64,000 nt of DNA from Haliclona indistincta (lineage: Eukaryota; Porifera; Demospongiae; Haplosclerida; Chalinidae): positions 13,631,469 to 13,695,468 of the forward strand of contig OZ024786.1 of assembly GCA_964017065.1 (NCBI GenBank), read 5' to 3'. Below the pieces are notes generated by a model. It was not told the origin of the DNA and searched no databases. It saw only the letters and a program-made list of their open reading frames with translations. The position numbers and the translations under genes were made by a program. Positions 12,170 through 24,886 of the stretch are shown in pieces. Numbering within the stretch: position 1 is the first letter of the stretch; each line of letters starts with the position of its first letter.

Positions 12170-13768
12170 CTGGGAGTGTATTCATTATTGCCTCATGTCA
12201 TGTGAGCTGGTTATTTATGGTCTACTTTACAGTTTGTGAGACCAGTATTTGGATATTCTGAGAGTTTATCTCCGGAGAATCCAATGACAACAATATTTCT
12301 TTACTGATTCCATTTATTGCAATCTTCTTTGATTATGAATTATTAAGTTAACTGTGCCTATCATCATAGTTAATTGGTCTGTATGTTGAATGAAAAAGCT
12401 AATAGACAGTTAAATAATGGAGCCTGTACCAGCTACATGTGTTTCATAGTAGCAGGTATAATATGAACGCTTGTACATGTGGCTTAACTATATGCAAAGG
12501 AGAGAAGAATGCTGAGACTGCTTTCTGGTAGAGTTGCATATTACATGCAATAAGATAATAGAACAGTTCTGTAGCTAAGCTTTTGGTATCTGATTGCTTG
12601 CCTCTTGAAAACCTTCAGTACTATTGCTCCTTCTTCACTAGCCATAGGTGCTTTAGTTGTTGTATAGCATCCTGTACTTAATTCGATTCAGGAAGGTGCC
12701 TGTATGATGCTGAATGAATGCTGGCTAAGCTATTTCATGCACCAAATATCAATGCAATATAAATTCATGATGCACTACACTGACTCTTCTATCAATGAAT
12801 GTCATTACTTAATGTAATTAACTTGCTAGTGTTGTCGTTATGAATTCAATTATAATTCTTAGCTAGCATCAGTAGTAGCTATCATACTGTCAGTCACATG
12901 TAAGAGGTTAGTTAGAAGTAGATTAGAACAGTGCTCTGATATCAAGTAACAATGACCTGCACACTCACTCAATATAACTGAATCATCTTTAAGTAGTGAG
13001 GCATTGATTCTAGGAAATGTTTTTTATGAAAAGATTGCTAAATTAAGCAATAAAAATCAGGGAAAGCTATTGATTGAAATATTTACAATAAGTATGCTGG
13101 TTTTTGTCACATTGAATTGCAGTTCTTCACTGCAACACTCTCATTAGGCTCTTTATATAGCTCAAACTGAGTCAGCAATTTACCACATGAAGAATAATGA
13201 ATGATTTACAGAATCTTATGTTATTATTTCACATTGTTTTCAACTATTCAATGCATCAATCACTCTTTACTAAACATGCTCGCTTCAATCTTGATCTCAG
13301 ACGCATCGTGAAGCACTAGAGTCCTCTTGATCTGTCTATACTTGCCTTTGAATTCATCAATAATCACTAACTGGGACTTATTGATCTCTAGATCTATCTT
13401 ATTTTGTGTTTCATTTGCAAAAAAATGTTGATCTTAAAAGTACGGATTTGTTCATGTTAAAATGAACTCACATGCATAGATCTGTAAATACTAACATATA
13501 GCTAGATCGCTGAAGTACCGAAAAGGTCATGGTTGTGAATTTTGCTGTAAGTATATCAAAAGCAAATTCGTGTGTGGCATGGTCTGTAAGGAATTACAAA
13601 CATGCAATAAATATTTTATAACTGTTTAGTTTGCAGTATGAATCACATCACCATGGAGACATGTGACATGAAGTTATCACAATGAAAACAATTAATCTTT
13701 ATGGTTCGTTCATATCTACCGGCACTTGACAATTTCTTAGTTTGACAGTCATTCCGCAATTGTGGTTC
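12170..13768 (+). promoter_or_regulatory. Tandem 5'-flank repeat, copy 3: immediate flank of gene B
   Basis: Third copy of the repeat unit. It ends at 'attgtggttcatggctgag', the gene B start, so this copy still fronts a living gene. A shortened relative lies upstream of gene C (28302-29160). Promoter activity is inferred. Apart from this homology I see no gene in the stretch. Confidence 0.6.
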
Positions 13769-16700
13769 ATGGCTGAGTCTCAGCTGGATCTAGAGCAGCA
13801 GTGTGTGACAGCATTCAAGCAAGGCAACCATGACCAGGCAGTACAACTACTACCACAACTACAGCAACCTGGTCATGTTACTACTGAGTTTGAATTCAAT
13901 GGCAAAAGCATACCACCAAACAAAGATGTGACACTTCTCCATCTTGCTGCTTATCATGGCTGGCTAGACATCATCAAGACTATACAGCAACATATCTCAA
14001 TGTATGATGTCAGAGACAGTGCAGGTCTCACTCCATTGCATTATGCTGCAGCTGCTTCATCAGAGAATTGCTTAGAAATGATAAATTACTTAATTAACAC
14101 ATCAGGCTGTGATCCAAATGCCAAAACCACAAGAAGAAGTCTCCCTTTACATATTGCTTGTCGTCATGGTAACTTGGACACAACTAAATATTTCATAACA
14201 GAACAAAATTGCGACCCAAATGTTCAAGGTAGCGATGGATGGACACCTCTACATTTGGCATCACAAAATGGTCACATGAACATAATCCAGTATCTTATTG
14301 CTGAACAAAATTGTGATCCAAACACTTCAAACAATGACGGTAATCTCCCACTACACATAGCTTGTTGCAATGGACACTTAGATACTGTCAAATATTTTAT
14401 TTCTGTGCAAAATTGTGATCCTAACAGTCGAACTAACTACGGATCTACACCTCTGCATTGCGCTTCTCAGAACGGTAACATGGACATCATCAAATACCTA
14501 ATATCTGGAATAGGTTGTGATCAAACAATTTCCAACAACAATGGTCTTCTTCCATTACACATTGCTAGTCTTAATGGTCATTTGAATACTGTCAAATATT
14601 TCATCAGTGAACAGAAATGTGACCCAAACAGTCAAACTGACAATGGATCTACACCTCTTTACTTTGCTTCTGAAAATGGTCACATGGACATCATCCAATA
14701 CCTTATCACTGAACTAGGTTGTGATCCAACAATTTCAAACAATATTGGTTTTATTCCATTACACAGTGCTAGTCTTAATGGTCATTTGAATACTGTCAAA
14801 TATTTCATCAGTGAACAGAAATGTGACCCAAATAGTCAAACGAAAGATGGATTTACACCTATTTACTGTGCTTCCGGAAATGGTCACATCGAACTCATCC
14901 AATACCTTATCACTGAAAGACGTTGTGATCCAACAATTTCAAACAACAATGGTCTTCTTCCATTACACATTGCTAGTCTTAATGGTCATTTGTATATGGT
15001 TAAATATTTCATCAGTGAACAGAAATATGACCCAAACAGTCAAACAAAAGATGGATTTACACCTCTTTATTTTGCTTCTGAAAATGGTCACATGGACATC
15101 ATCCAATACCTTATCACTGAACATGGTTGTAACCCAACTATTTCAAACAATAATGGTCTTCTTCCATTACACATTGCTAGTCTTAATGGTCATTTGAATA
15201 CTGTCAAATATTTCATCAGTGAACACAAATGTGACCCAAACAGTCGAACTAACTATGGATCTACGCCTCTTTACTTTGCTTCTGAAAATGGTCACATGGA
15301 CATCATCCAATACCTTATCACTGAACTAGGTTGTGACCCAACAATTTCAAACAACATTGGTTTTATTCCATTACACAGTGCTAGTCTTAATGGTCATTTG
15401 AATACTGTCAAATATTTCATCAGTGAACAGAAATGTGACCCAAACAGTCAAACAAAAGACGGATTTACACCTCTTTACTGTGCTTCTAAAAATGGTCACA
15501 TGTACATCATCCAATATCTTGTCAGTGAAATAGGTTGTGACCCAACAATTTCAAACAACAATGGTCTTCTTCCATTACACATTGCTAGTCTTAATGGTCA
15601 TTTGAATACTGTCAAATATTTCATCAGTGAACAGAAATGTGACCCAAACAGTCAATCACAAGACGGATTTACACCTCTTTACTTTGCTTCTGAGAATGGT
15701 CACATGGACATCATCCAATATCTTATCACTCAACAAGGTTGCGACCCAACAATTTCAAACAATATTGGTCTTTTTCCATTACACATTGCTAGTCTTAATG
15801 GTCATTTGAATGTGGTCAAACATTTCATCAGTGAACACAAATGTGACCCAAACAGTCAAACAAAAGACGGATCTACACCTATTTACTGTGCTTCTAAAAA
15901 TGGTTACATGGACATCATCCAATACCTTATCACAGAAATAGGTTGTGATCCAACAATTTCAAACAATATTGGTCTTGCTCCATTACACAGTGCTAGTCTT
16001 AATGGGTATTTGAACGTGGTCAAATATTTTATCAGTGAACAGAAATGTGACCCAAACAGTCAAACAAAAGACGGATCTACACCTCTTTACTGTGCTTCTA
16101 AAAATGGTTACATGGACATCATCCAATACCTTGTCACTCAACATGGTTGTGATCCAACAATTTCAAACAACAATGGTCTTCTTCCATTACACATTGCTAG
16201 TCTTAATGGTCATTTGAACATTGTCAAATATTTCATCAGTGAACAGAAATGTGACCCAAACAGTCGAACCAAAAATGGATCTACACCTCTTTACTGTGCT
16301 TCTCAAAATGGACACATGGACATCATCCAATACCTTATCACTGACATAGGTTGTATTTCAAACAACAATGGTCTTCTTCCATTACACATTGCTAGTCTTA
16401 ATGGTCATTTGAACGTGGTCAAATATTTCATCAGTGAACAGAAATGTGACCCAAACAGTCGAACCAAAAATGGATCTACACCTCTTTACTGTGCTTCTCA
16501 AAATGGACACATGGACATCATCCAATACCTAATCACTGAACTAGGCTGTGATTCAACAATTTTAAACGACAATGGTGATCTTCCTTTACACATTTCTAGT
16601 CTTAATGGTCATTTAAATGCTGTAAAATATTTCATCTCTGATCATAACTGTGATCCTAATAGTCGAAGTAAACATGGATTTACACCTCTACATTATGCTT

Positions 16701-19700
16701 CTCAAGGTGGTCACACGGACATCATCCAATATCTAATTACAGAAGTAGGTTGTGACCCATCAACTCCAGATGGTGATGGTGATCATCCTTTGCACAATGC
16801 TTGTTGGAATGGTCAATTAAATGCTGTCAAACACTTGATCTCAGAGCAAAACTGTGATCCTAATAGTCGAGGTCAGCATGGATACACTCCTCTACATTAT
16901 GCCTCTCAATGTGGTCATTTACATATTGTCCAATATCTAATCACGTGCACTGAACTAGGTTGTGACCCGAAGGTGATTGATAACAATGGTCGAACAATAC
17001 TTCATTTGGCAGCTATTAGAGGCCATGTTCAAATAGTACAATGGCTCTTACGTGATAAAGCAATTGATTTAATGACAAGAGACAAATGGGGCAGTACTAT
17101 AACAAATCTGGCAAGAATAAAATTGAACTTTCAAATGCGTTTTCTTCTTGATCCATTGATAGAATCATTCAATAATTACCCAATTCATACGTTTGGTAAG
17201 ACAATTCTTACTGGTAATAGTAGTGCAGGCAAGATCTCTCTGGCTAAAGCTATCAATCAAAAAGGAAACAGTGACGTCAAGCAGCTTACTTCAGCTAATA
17301 ACACAAAAATTGAGCACACCTCTGATGCTGGCATAGTACCGTCACTAATAGAAACTAGTGAATTTGGAAATATGGTTTTATACGACTTGGCAGGACAAGC
17401 TGAATACCATTCCAGTCACTCTGTTGTCATGGAGACTGTAATACAGCAGTTACCTGCCACATTCATCAATGTGATAGATCTCAGCAACACAGATGATGAG
17501 ATATTGCAACAACTTTGCTACTGGCTCAATTTCATCGAAAATACCACTTTTAAAACTAGTACTAAATCCTGTTTAATAATTGTTGGCAGTTATGATCATG
17601 AGCTTAGTCATTATCAGGTTCGAAGTAGATCAACTCTTATCAGAAACGAAATGCAAAAGAGATCAGATCATCAAGACTACATGGGATATGTTACTGTAGA
17701 CTATCAAGACATTGAATCTGAAGCCAATCAAGAGTTTGTATCACTGCTCTATAAAAGCAATCAATGTATTGTTGCTAGGTTACCTCCAGTGAGCTGTTAC
17801 TGTCACTTGCTGTATGCATTTCTAATGAAATGGAAATTACATGTGCGTAGTTGTGTACTTGAAGATCTTCTGGGTTCAATACCTGAGAATATTCCAAAAG
17901 AAACAGCATTCATTGCTGAGCTTCTTACAACACTCAGTGAAAGAGGATTGATAGTTTTTCTTAAAAATCAACAACAATTAGAGAAGAGCTGGATAGTGGT
18001 GGACATAGAACCATTGTTAAAGAAGGTTAGGAAATACGTCTTGCCAGTTCTTGAAGAATTCAAAGATCATCGTCTTTTGGGCAGCAACACTGGAATTGTA
18101 CGCTCATCCACTCTCAAACAGCTCTTTCCACAATTTAATATTGAAATGCTTGTTGGTTTTTTGCAGACTCTTGAACTATGCCATTGTGTTAACTTGTCTG
18201 GTAATTCAACTAACATTCAAAGAATTGAAGCTTTCTCACTTAGAGAAGATGAAGAAGAAAGAATTCTTTTCTTTCCATCATTGTTAGCTAGTTTTCAACC
18301 AATGACATTTCCTATAGATGATGATTGTTGCTTTGGTTGGTGTCTATACTGCAACAGAACAGGAGATCAGTACTTCACTAGTGAATTCCTTCATGTTCTT
18401 CTCTTGCGTCTAGCTTATTCATTTCCTATTTCTAGTAGCAATAGCACAAATCACTCACAAAATAAATGCACGGTATGGAAAAATGGCATTTATTGGGACA
18501 ATGTAGAACTAATCAATACTGCAGTGGAACTCATTGATCACAACCGATGTGTAATGGTGGTTATGTCTCATAATAACAGCAGACAAGTTGAGTTCTGTAA
18601 GCATCGCAGTGCAGTGATCAGACTTGTGCTAGACCTAAAGCAACAACTCTGTCCTGATGTACAGGCAGCTGAGTATCTCACCTCACGCCGCTTTCATCTC
18701 AGAAAATGGTCCTCATCTGAGGGTGTCTGCCTACCATTAAAGATTGATCTTCTTCCAATAGAGAATGTTGCTATTTCAATGTTACAGAGAAAATCTTTCA
18801 TATTTACCAGCTCCGATAATATTATAAGCGAATTTCGCACCAAAAATGCATTAAAGTCTGAACCATACTATCTACTGAGTCCCTCCTCTGTGTGTGAGCT
18901 GATGGACAGCAGTAAAGCTGATGAGCCTGTCTCTCAGTCACTTCTTGATGAGGTTGAGAGAATCTGTCAAATAAAACAAATAATACAACCTAGTCACTCA
19001 CGTTTGAGAAAGATCATTGATGAAATGAGTATATATGTAGGAAAAAATCCTATTGTGAGTTAAAGATGTTTCAATATTATACTTAGTAGTTATAATAATT
19101 ACAGGAAATTGGAAACATTGACATTGGCAATTTACTTATGAATCGTGACCAAGAACCTACTGCTGATGATTGTGGTAATCGTATAGAAATGTAATGGTAC
19201 AATATTTATTGCGTGCAATTATTCTGTTACTAGAAACAAATGCTAATTCAGAAGAACATCTTTTTTTAACAGATGATCCTTCTATGTCAGAAAGTAAGTG
19301 GGTTAGAGAAAATACTATCATTATGCCACTTTGATTTAAATAGGTGCATATGCTAGTGGTGCACGGTCTGCCAACTCAGAATTGACTTACAGTGACAAGC
19401 TGAGAGAGGAAATAGTGAATCTTAAAGAAAGTTCTGATGCAGAGATATCCAGACTGCAGACTGAATTGGAAGCTGCTCGACAGAAAATATCATTATTAAA
19501 GGAATTCCAGACTAAGCAACTGAACGGTATGTACAGTAATTCTCATACAGCAAAGTCACGTATGCATGCAATAATAACCATAAATACATGCATAACTATT
19601 CCTGTATGAGTATATCTACTAATAATTAATTTTGTTACATTATTAGCTCTTTCACAATCTGACTCAACCAAGAGACACATTGCTATACAAACAAGCTACT

Positions 19701-22700
19701 TAGATATTGCACCAAGTAAGCAAGAATTGTCATTATAGTTTGATTTTGACACTTGACTTGTTAGAGCTAAGAGGTGTTGAGGTGTGTGGAGAGATGGTGT
19801 TTGAAGTTGTGAGTGAAAGATTACCACAAAAGCTGGTATGGCCTGGATATGGATTCTTCATAGAGATTCCTGCTGGAGCCCTTCCTCCTGGAGTGACTGC
19901 TAGTATTTCTGTTAAGGCAATCAGTAGAGGAAAGTTCAGTCTTCCTGAAAATAGCAAGCTGATCAGTGCAGTTTACGGGATATCTTGCAGTGAAGTGTTC
20001 TTAAAAGATGTGTCACTCAACATTCAGCATTGTGGAGTTATTTCTGATGCTAGCAATTTTAGGTTTATTATTGCCAAAAGCTCCCAAAATCCACCATATG
20101 AAGTCGTTCAAGAAACTGGTGTGTTCAGCAGCCATACACAATATGCAACTATCCGGCGTAAAAGATTCTGTTTGATTGGAGTAATTGCATCAACCAATAC
20201 AGAGATGCACTATGTTGCTCTTAAGTTCTACAAGCCAATCACTAATTTAGTCCGTGTGAGCCTTCGTTTTGTGGTTTTAACTCAACTACTTGTTAAAATT
20301 AATGAGGTAATAAATTATTATTAATCATGTCTGCATAAATTATATGCATTATGATTATTTTTACAGTATAAGAAACAAATGATTAATGATCAGTGGACAG
20401 AGGATGATGACTACCAGATCATTGAATTTAAAGAAGATTGCATCACTCTTGAAATACGGAGAAATCCACCATTGGTAGTAGACAAATGGAAAATTGCTCC
20501 AAGATCACCTCTTAAGGTATCGATATAATTATCATGATTTGCACTAGTTATACCATGCCTACCATGGTGCATTCATGATACACCACAAGTAGGCATGGTA
20601 TAACTGACTTGTACCATGGCCACTGATGTCTGTAGGTTTCTATAGGATAAATGGCCGACTTGTATAGTACAAATAAATTAAAAAGATTTCTATCAATGAA
20701 GAAATCTACCACTGGTTCACAATGTAAACCAACAAGGAACAAGCGTGGAATGGTAACACGATTGACTTGCTAACAGACCATAGATCCCTACATCAGTGGC
20801 TGCTGTGGCCTGACTATAGCTAGTTTAGCTAGTTACTGTTCACTGACACCTGACATGCATTGAATTGAATTCAGCTGTTTGTGACAAAATATTGATCATA
20901 GTCTTATGTACAGCCACTGATGTTGGGATCTATGGTCTGTTAGCAAGTCAATCGTGACCATGCTTGTTCCTTGTTGGTTTACATTGTGAACCAGTGGTAG
21001 ATTTCTTCATCACTACATCCTTTTGATTTCGATAGAAATCTTTTTAATTTACTTGTTTGTGTCCTTTTTTCTTTTTCAGTGAACTGAGCCTGTGCAGTTC
21101 AATATCATGCATGTACTGAGAAGTCTTTGCTTCCACCATTAGTTTAGTATTGCTGTTGTTGATGACTTTTCTTAAACTTGTAGCTAAAAAAATTGACATA
21201 TCGCTATGCCTAGTCGCCTATCCATTGCATACGAGCCCCGCCCACCCTTGTTTGTAGACCTATACCGCTATACGGCGGTTATAATTATCTGGTAAGCGCA
21301 GAATGGCGATCCTACACGAGCTTGCCGTTCTTCGAAGACTCCAGACAAATGCCGGGTAATGTGTTCTCCGTGATATTGATCCATACGGCGTCGGCGCGGC
21401 GATACTCTAGCTGCTTGGTCACGTGCGCTAGCCACTGCTTGGTCACGTGCGTATTGCGCATCACAATAATTGCGTCTAACACTAAGCTGACAATGGATCA
21501 CGATCGAGAAATCGTGGAATTTATATCGCCGTTACGCTAAAAACAAAGTTCAAAAGGCACATGCCAGGAGAATTTCACGACTGTTCGTGGGTGTTTTGGT
21601 CTCGGCACTGCTCGCGTAAAGGCGCTAGGCGAGTTGAAGAAAGAAAAAAGAAGAAGAAAACGAAGATGACGAAAGTCGATTTTCACCGTTTCCAGGTTCG
21701 TCATTAGTAACAATTTCGAGCAATCTCCTTGCTACTGTAAGATGGAGCAGCGCCAGATAGCAGATCTAAGTGTCTATAGACGTATCAAATTCATCACCAT
21801 GCAGGCGAAATATCAACGTTTGAACGCTAGTACATTGTACAGTGCTTTTAATCTAGAGGAGCCACTTTTTATTCCCAGAGTTGTGTTTGTAGTTAGTCCA
21901 CACAATTTTCTACATAGCCCTTTCTATTGCATTAATGCAGATTGCAACTATGAGCATGAGAAAATGCAAGACACACGATGCTCTACAGCTCTCTCCCATT
22001 GAAGCTAATACAATAGCGCCATGTTTGTGACACCACAGTAATCAGTACGACGTCACGACGATCCACACCCACGACACAGCAGCCACAGTCTAGCGCCACA
22101 ACGAGGCTTGGCGGTTATTATTCCTCGAGCTTAGCTAAAATCTATGCTGTAGAAGCACGCTTAAGAACGGGCAAAGCGCAAAACAGAGCTTTTGATCGGC
22201 GCCATTCTTGCCGCTCGACAGTTAGCGGCGCAGCGCACGCAGAAACACGTTATCGATAAACGCTCATATTGGATGTATAACACGGCAGAGAATCGAAGTC
22301 ACAGCTAAAGTTGGTGTTCTCGCTGACCGCGTTTGCGCATGGATGGACGTATCGCGCTAGTTTAAAAACCAGTGAAAACTACAAGTATCTGGCTATCCAG
22401 AGATCAAGTAGTTTTTCTTAACTCGCAAAGATGTCCTGATTTCAGCCTTAACACTTTTGTCACCAAAAATCGCCAATTTCTGGTGCATTTAGGGCTCATA
22501 CTTTACTATGCTTGGAAGTTAAGGTCTCTAACTTGCTGAGAGTAAAACTGAATAGTCATTCAAGCAGACTGCAAAGGGAATTTTCTTAACTCAGCTCCAT
22601 ACTATTTTCCTGGCCTTAACACATTTTTTCATAATTGCAAACCAATGCCTGGTACACAAGCAGCAACAACTTTACTGTCAACTAGCATAATCAGTCCAGA

Positions 22701-23813
22701 TTTTTTACACACACTACGGAATGATGTGTGAACACTCATAGCAAATTTCAGTCCAAGAGCTACTATAGTTACTTTTTCTGAACACAAAACATACTTGTTA
22801 ACCACAAAACACAAAAGTGGCTCCTCTAGATTAAAAGCACTGTATGTAGCCGCCATCTTGTTTTCTCGTTCATCCCTACATAGGGAGTCACTACCGTGCC
22901 TCCCTAATAGTTTACTCATAACTCTCACTCCTTCTTTTTTTTTCTCTCTGGAAGGAAGATCACTTCGATTATCTTTTTTGCCCAGTGAGAGTCATGTGTC
23001 TTCCCATACCACAGTAAATCACATTAAATATTTACTGTGATATACCACAGTTACCACTTTGAAAATAAGGATGCATGCTAAATAAGTAGCTAGCACGTTT
23101 CACTGTTACTGAAACCAGTTTGGTGGATGCATAATGAAATCCAATTTTTATCATACGTCTATTATGTATTCATGAATATTAAAATTAATTTGATTTGTAT
23201 AATTACATAGATTAAAAAAACTTCAGTTGATGGTTATGAAGTGGAAGATGATAAATTGGAAAACCCATCTAGAGCATCGTTTATGAAAGTATTAGCTCCT
23301 TGCTGCAATATTCATTTGCATTGGATTGGACCACCTGGCTCAGAACTGCAGTCACTGTTTCATGATGTAGAGATCTCGGGAACTGATGACCCTGAATGCT
23401 TTTTCACAATCTCCTACTGTCCAGGTCAATACAGTACAGTTGCAGTTAAAGATGAGCAGGCAACAAGCAAACAACCAGCTGCAGTATTAGATACATCTCA
23501 TCTTCAAAAACTGGTATTATAACTATGCTATTATACATTAATTTATCATGCATACTTTTAGTCTATAAGAACACTTTCAAATGAACTTAAAGATGTTACT
23601 AACTGGAGACAGCTTGGAATTCAGCTTTGTCTTTCAAATGCTATACTAGATGAAGTAGAACTGAATAACCGTGATGTTGCAAACATGAAGAGCAGTATGT
23701 TGAATCGATGGCTGAAAATCAATCCTGAAGCATCGTGGAAAGATATAGTATCAGCATTGAAAGATATGAATGAAAATACTGTTGCTAAAACCATCGAGCA
23801 AAAATATTGTTGA
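13769..23813 (+). CDS. Gene B: Ank-Roc(degenerate)-COR-coiled coil-ZU5-UPA-Death protein
   Basis: Soluble-type member of the family; no membrane helix seen. Exon 1 is 13769-19054 (1762 codons): cap, about 31 ankyrin repeats (residues about 60-1135), Roc and COR. The P-loop near residue 1149 reads GNSSAGKIS, with Ile in place of the Mg-binding Ser/Thr. DLAGQ near 1206 is kept; the G4 position reads GSYDHE and lacks the usual Asp. The donor is GTGAGT at 19055. Later exons are 19105-19174, 19234-19293, 19344-19526 (coiled coil), 19647-19715, 19765-20306 (ZU5, with WPGYG...IPAGALPPG), 20367-20516 and 23211-23513 (UPA-like), and 23562-23813 (Death, ending RWLKINPEASW...EQKYC). Phases agree throughout, giving about 2304 residues. 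ZU5-UPA-Death is the tail seen in PIDD, UNC5 and ankyrins. The start follows the conserved MAESQ. Intron 7 is 2.7 kb and full of mobile DNA. Confidence 0.87.
14330..16650 (+). repeat. 204-bp tandem repeats within gene B exon 1
   Basis: The ankyrin array is built from a 204-bp (68-codon) unit holding two alternating ankyrin repeats: one reads like LPLHIASLNGHLN.VKYFIS, the other like TPLYCASENGHMDIIQYL. Neighbouring units are nearly identical at DNA level, including silent positions, which shows recent tandem duplication or gene conversion. The flanking ankyrin repeats on both sides are more diverged. Confidence 0.9.
20665..21052. repeat. Foldback element in gene B intron 7
   Basis: Arms of about 150 bp (20665-20812 and 20905-21052) are inverted copies. 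Shared sequence includes 'gaagaaatctaccactgg', 'ttcacaatgtaaaccaacaa', 'gacttgctaacagaccatag' and 'catcagtggctg'. The loop is about 95 bp. A second small hairpin lies at 20552-20602 ('ttataccatgcctac' against 'gtaggcatggtataa'). No coding capacity. Confidence 0.8.
21541..22925. mobile_element. Repeat element inside gene B intron 7
   Basis: Non-coding, locally GC-richer DNA. Positions 21541-21860 match the reverse complement of 27180-27970. An internal inverted pair ('agtgcttttaatctagagg' at 21839 and its complement at 22820) marks its structure. The end at 22845-22910 matches the complement of 27108-27175 ('agggaggcacggtagtgac', 'aagatggcggctacata'). Class unknown; no transposase frame seen. 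The stretch also holds short open frames with no recognisable domain. Confidence 0.65.
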
Positions 23814-24426
23814 GGCAACAAGAGGACAACAATGGTAATGTAATTACAACAGGATATAATTATTGCGTATTTCTCCATTCTGTAGAAGATATATAATATC
23901 TTGAGAGTATTATACTATACCTATAAAAAGCAGCCAAGTAAGATAAAATACACATGCATGTACAGTGTCAGTATTATAATCATTGCTATTTCAGAACACT
24001 TCATCCTACATGTACCATTATGGACCACTTCAAAATAACTGCACCAGAATACCCTGTGAGTATCATGTTACATGATTATGCTAAACTCCAAATTGTACTA
24101 TAATTTTCATAGCCCGGCATTTGGAAATTCTCTCTTGGACAATTGTTAGGACATCATAATTATGATTTTATTTGATGTATTATTAATTTATTATTATTGA
24201 AAAAATTTTAAAAAGAGTTGGTCATAACAATGGAATGTGAATAATGATTATACATGTTATGATGAGTCGACTAGTTCTCTTAGTTCACAGTAGAGTCGCT
24301 GCATCTTAGTGCTACTAGCAATGAGAGAGAGGAACTGCTTAGCAAGATCTGAATGCTGTAGCCATGGAACACATCGCTGCTGTTGCTGTCTAACAATGCA
24401 TACACGTACAAATTATGCTAGCATGT
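23814..24426 (+). other. 3' side of gene B with possible orphan Death-like exon
   Basis: No complete gene. A segment at 23993-24052, a GTGAGT donor and, after CATAG at about 24115, codons reading PGIWKFSLGQLLG resemble the first helices of a Death domain. The same arrangement follows gene A at 8250-8420. The frame breaks soon after. It could be an alternative last exon or a dead one. Confidence 0.4.
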
Positions 24427-24783
24427 GGTACCATGGTGGTACTAATGGTTGCACTTTGTGCATCTTGTCATTAATTTGGCTATAGACATGAATTGGCAGA
24501 TTGTAGTCATAGATTGACATAGTTAACTACATCATCAGGATGAAGATGACTTAAAGTGGTGATACAGTTTCCTTGTTTGTTGTACAGCTAGCATTACGTA
24601 TGCCAGCTAGCTTCTGATTGGATAATGCTGCTCATTGCACTACCATATTATTAGGCAAGACTTTAGTTACCAAGGCTTGCACAGATTTTGTACTGATAAA
24701 CTCATAATTTATAATTAATTTTTATTCACTTTTTTATATAACTACGCAGTACACTGCAAAGACGTAACGCCGCGCTCGCTATC
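24427..24783 (+). repeat. Copy of the gene-D-type 5' flank
   Basis: Matches 1-270, 1105-1340 and 53219-53494. Unlike the copies near gene A, homology to gene D continues up to and past the start codon ('gtacactg.aaagacgtaacg', then 'tcatggat'). Confidence 0.8.
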
Positions 24784-24813
24784 ATGGATATTCTAGAAGA
24801 GTTAGTCAGTTAG
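24784..24813 (+). pseudogene. Orphan gene-D-type start (MDILEE...)
   Basis: Reads MDILEELVS then stop, against MDNLEEQLAIV in gene D. The coding body is missing. It marks a former gene-D-like member between genes B and C. Confidence 0.7.
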
Positions 24814-24886
24814 TGAAGAAGTTGGGTTCAAGTTCGAGAAGTCAGTTCTAGAAGAGTTAGTCAGTTAGTGAAGAAGTTGGGTTCAA
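24791..24886 (+). repeat. Short direct repeat, 41 bp copied at 55-bp spacing
   Basis: 'Ttctagaagagttagtcagt' and the 21 bases after it occur at 24791 and again at 24846. The duplication begins inside the orphan start codon region, so it arose after or during loss of the coding body. Confidence 0.85.

Noticed and set aside
13742..13768. Upstream extension of gene B (TTG start)
   Set aside because: It needs a non-ATG start and is not conserved. MAESQ at 13769 is shared by A, B and C.
14811..16217. Recurring 60- to 128-codon frames (MNRNVTQ..., LVLMVI) on the + strand within gene B
   Set aside because: They are shadows of the 204-bp ankyrin repeat in another frame; the pattern repeats with the array.
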